NCBI GenBank assembly: GCA_964617105.1
Contig: CAZTWC010000241.1
Location: 1-5,904 of the forward strand
Direction of reading: 5' to 3'
Length of the DNA: 5,904 nucleotides
Source of the DNA: CAZTWC01 sp964617105 [NCBI: uncultured Myxococcia bacterium]
GTDB lineage: Bacteria; CAZTWC01
The position numbers and the translations under genes are program-made. Positions within the stretch are counted from its first letter, which is position 1; every line of letters begins with the position of its first letter. Positions 5,406 to 5,904 of the stretch are shown piece by piece. The notes beneath the pieces were generated by a model. The model saw nothing but the letters and a program-made list of their open reading frames with translations. It did no database searches and had not been told where the DNA came from.

Positions 5406-5904
5406 TGATAACCCCAGCGCCTCCTTAAAAACCACTCAGCACATAAAAGAAAAATTATTATATATAAAAATATCTCCAGGTTCCAGAGGGGCAAAATCTT
5501 TTTTTTGTCAAACTTCACAGCCTTCCCTTTCACTCCGGTAAAATCAAACCAGGAACCAGAGGGCAAAGCAATATATTGTCCCCCTGTTAGGTCGGCAATT
5601 TTCTGCAGCAATTCAGGCATCCCTTTTAAATTTTCCATCTCCCGGTTATACCTTTTTACCAACACCACCTCCTGAGTTTTACCCAGAGACAAATCCTGTT
5701 TATGGGCGCTAATCTCAACCTGATACCCACCCGGGTTGGGGGGATTGAAAGTAAAGGAAAAATTTCCGCCCACCCCGGTAACGCCCTTTTGTTTTTCAAC
5801 CTTTCCCTTTGGAGTAAGGATATTTATCTCCAGATCGATCCCCTGGACAGGTTGGTAATTCTCATCAAAAGTGGATACATTGATAGGTACCGGTTCGGAT
5901 GGGA
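5402..5904 (-). CDS. C-terminal part of a membrane-anchored protein, possibly VWA / glutamine-amidotransferase-like (runs off right edge)
   Basis: The frame is open from the window edge (first full codon at 5902) to the TGA at 5402, giving the last 166 residues. The visible part starts with beta-rich sequence typical of an extracytoplasmic Ig-like or macroglobulin-like module (for example GIDLEINILTPKGKVEKQ and FNPPNPGGYQVEIS). A short helical stretch with LLQKIADLTGGQYIAL follows. One membrane helix near the C-terminus (PLWNLEIFLYIIIFLLCAEW) is followed by the basic tail LRRRWGYQ. This end, with an ATGG-type segment, one helix, then EWxLRRRWG, resembles the large membrane proteins with VWA and putative glutamine-amidotransferase-like domains found near BatA/MoxR-type loci. 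That assignment rests on the tail only. The helix and basic tail imply an extracytoplasmic domain anchored at the inner membrane. Its stop overlaps the pyrophosphorylase start by four bases (ATGA), so the two are translationally coupled. A GTG at 5773 is internal. Confidence 0.65.
   Translation of the reverse strand, partial: PSEPVPINVSTFDENYQPVQGIDLEINILTPKGKVEKQKGVTGVGGNFSFTFNPPNPGGYQVEISAHKQDLSLGKTQEVVLVKRYNREMENLKGMPELLQKIADLTGGQYIALPSGSWFDFTGVKGKAVKFDKKKILPLWNLEIFLYIIIFLLCAEWFLRRRWGYQ

Noticed and set aside
5122-5541. Overlapping rightward open frames opposite the start of the pyrophosphorylase
   Set aside because: They are antisense to the coding region that includes the nucleotide loop, with no ribosome site or family motif.
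5402-5773. A complete 123-residue protein starting at a GTG at 5773
   Set aside because: The same frame stays open to the window edge with beta-rich sequence that continues the domain, so the GTG is internal and the gene is partial.
1-5904. CRISPR arrays, insertion sequences, phage or defence genes, tRNA genes
   Set aside because: No spaced repeats, transposase or terminal inverted repeats, nuclease or toxin motifs, or cloverleaf sequences were seen; the genes account for nearly all the sequence.

Overview
The window suggests a Gram-negative (two-membrane) bacterium of moderate to low G+C with short intergenic gaps. The evidence is an ExbB/TolQ plus ExbD/TolR proton-channel pair, a lipoprotein with an SPII lipobox, and a UPF0104-type polytopic membrane protein. 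A eukaryotic-type UDP-glucose pyrophosphorylase and the overall gene style would fit a Desulfobacterota or related lineage, but this placement is a guess. No mobile element, CRISPR array, tRNA or rRNA was seen, and the region reads as ordinary chromosomal sequence.

Layout: three transcription blocks. (A) The right block, 5904 to about 3170, runs leftward. It holds the C-terminal end of a large membrane-anchored protein (cut by the window edge), then a eukaryotic-type UTP-glucose-1-phosphate uridylyltransferase whose ATG overlaps the previous stop as ATGA, then a TrmB-type tRNA m7G46 methyltransferase. (B) A single rightward gene at 2325-3173 encodes a monoacylglycerol-lipase-like alpha/beta hydrolase. 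It has a good sigma70-type promoter and ends in a 4-bp convergent overlap with trmB. (C) The left block, 2174 to 1, runs leftward from the divergent intergenic region. It holds a small cysteine-rich lipoprotein of unknown function (TTG start behind a perfect GGAGG), ExbB/TolQ, ExbD/TolR, and a UPF0104 / lysylphosphatidylglycerol-synthetase-TM-like protein that runs off the left edge.

How they may work together: block C looks like a cell-envelope module, with a proton-driven ExbBD motor between an exported lipoprotein and a putative lipid-handling membrane protein. No TonB or TolA partner is visible. Block A joins UDP-glucose supply, often used for envelope glycans and glycolipids, to a membrane protein of unknown role and a housekeeping tRNA modification enzyme. 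The divergent region at 2175-2324 carries promoter-like sequences and two short inverted repeats that could be operators. Most of the window is ordinary. The points most worth a second look are the lipoprotein-ExbBD-UPF0104 arrangement, the altered GPKS segment of the pyrophosphorylase, and the palindrome over the hydrolase promoter.
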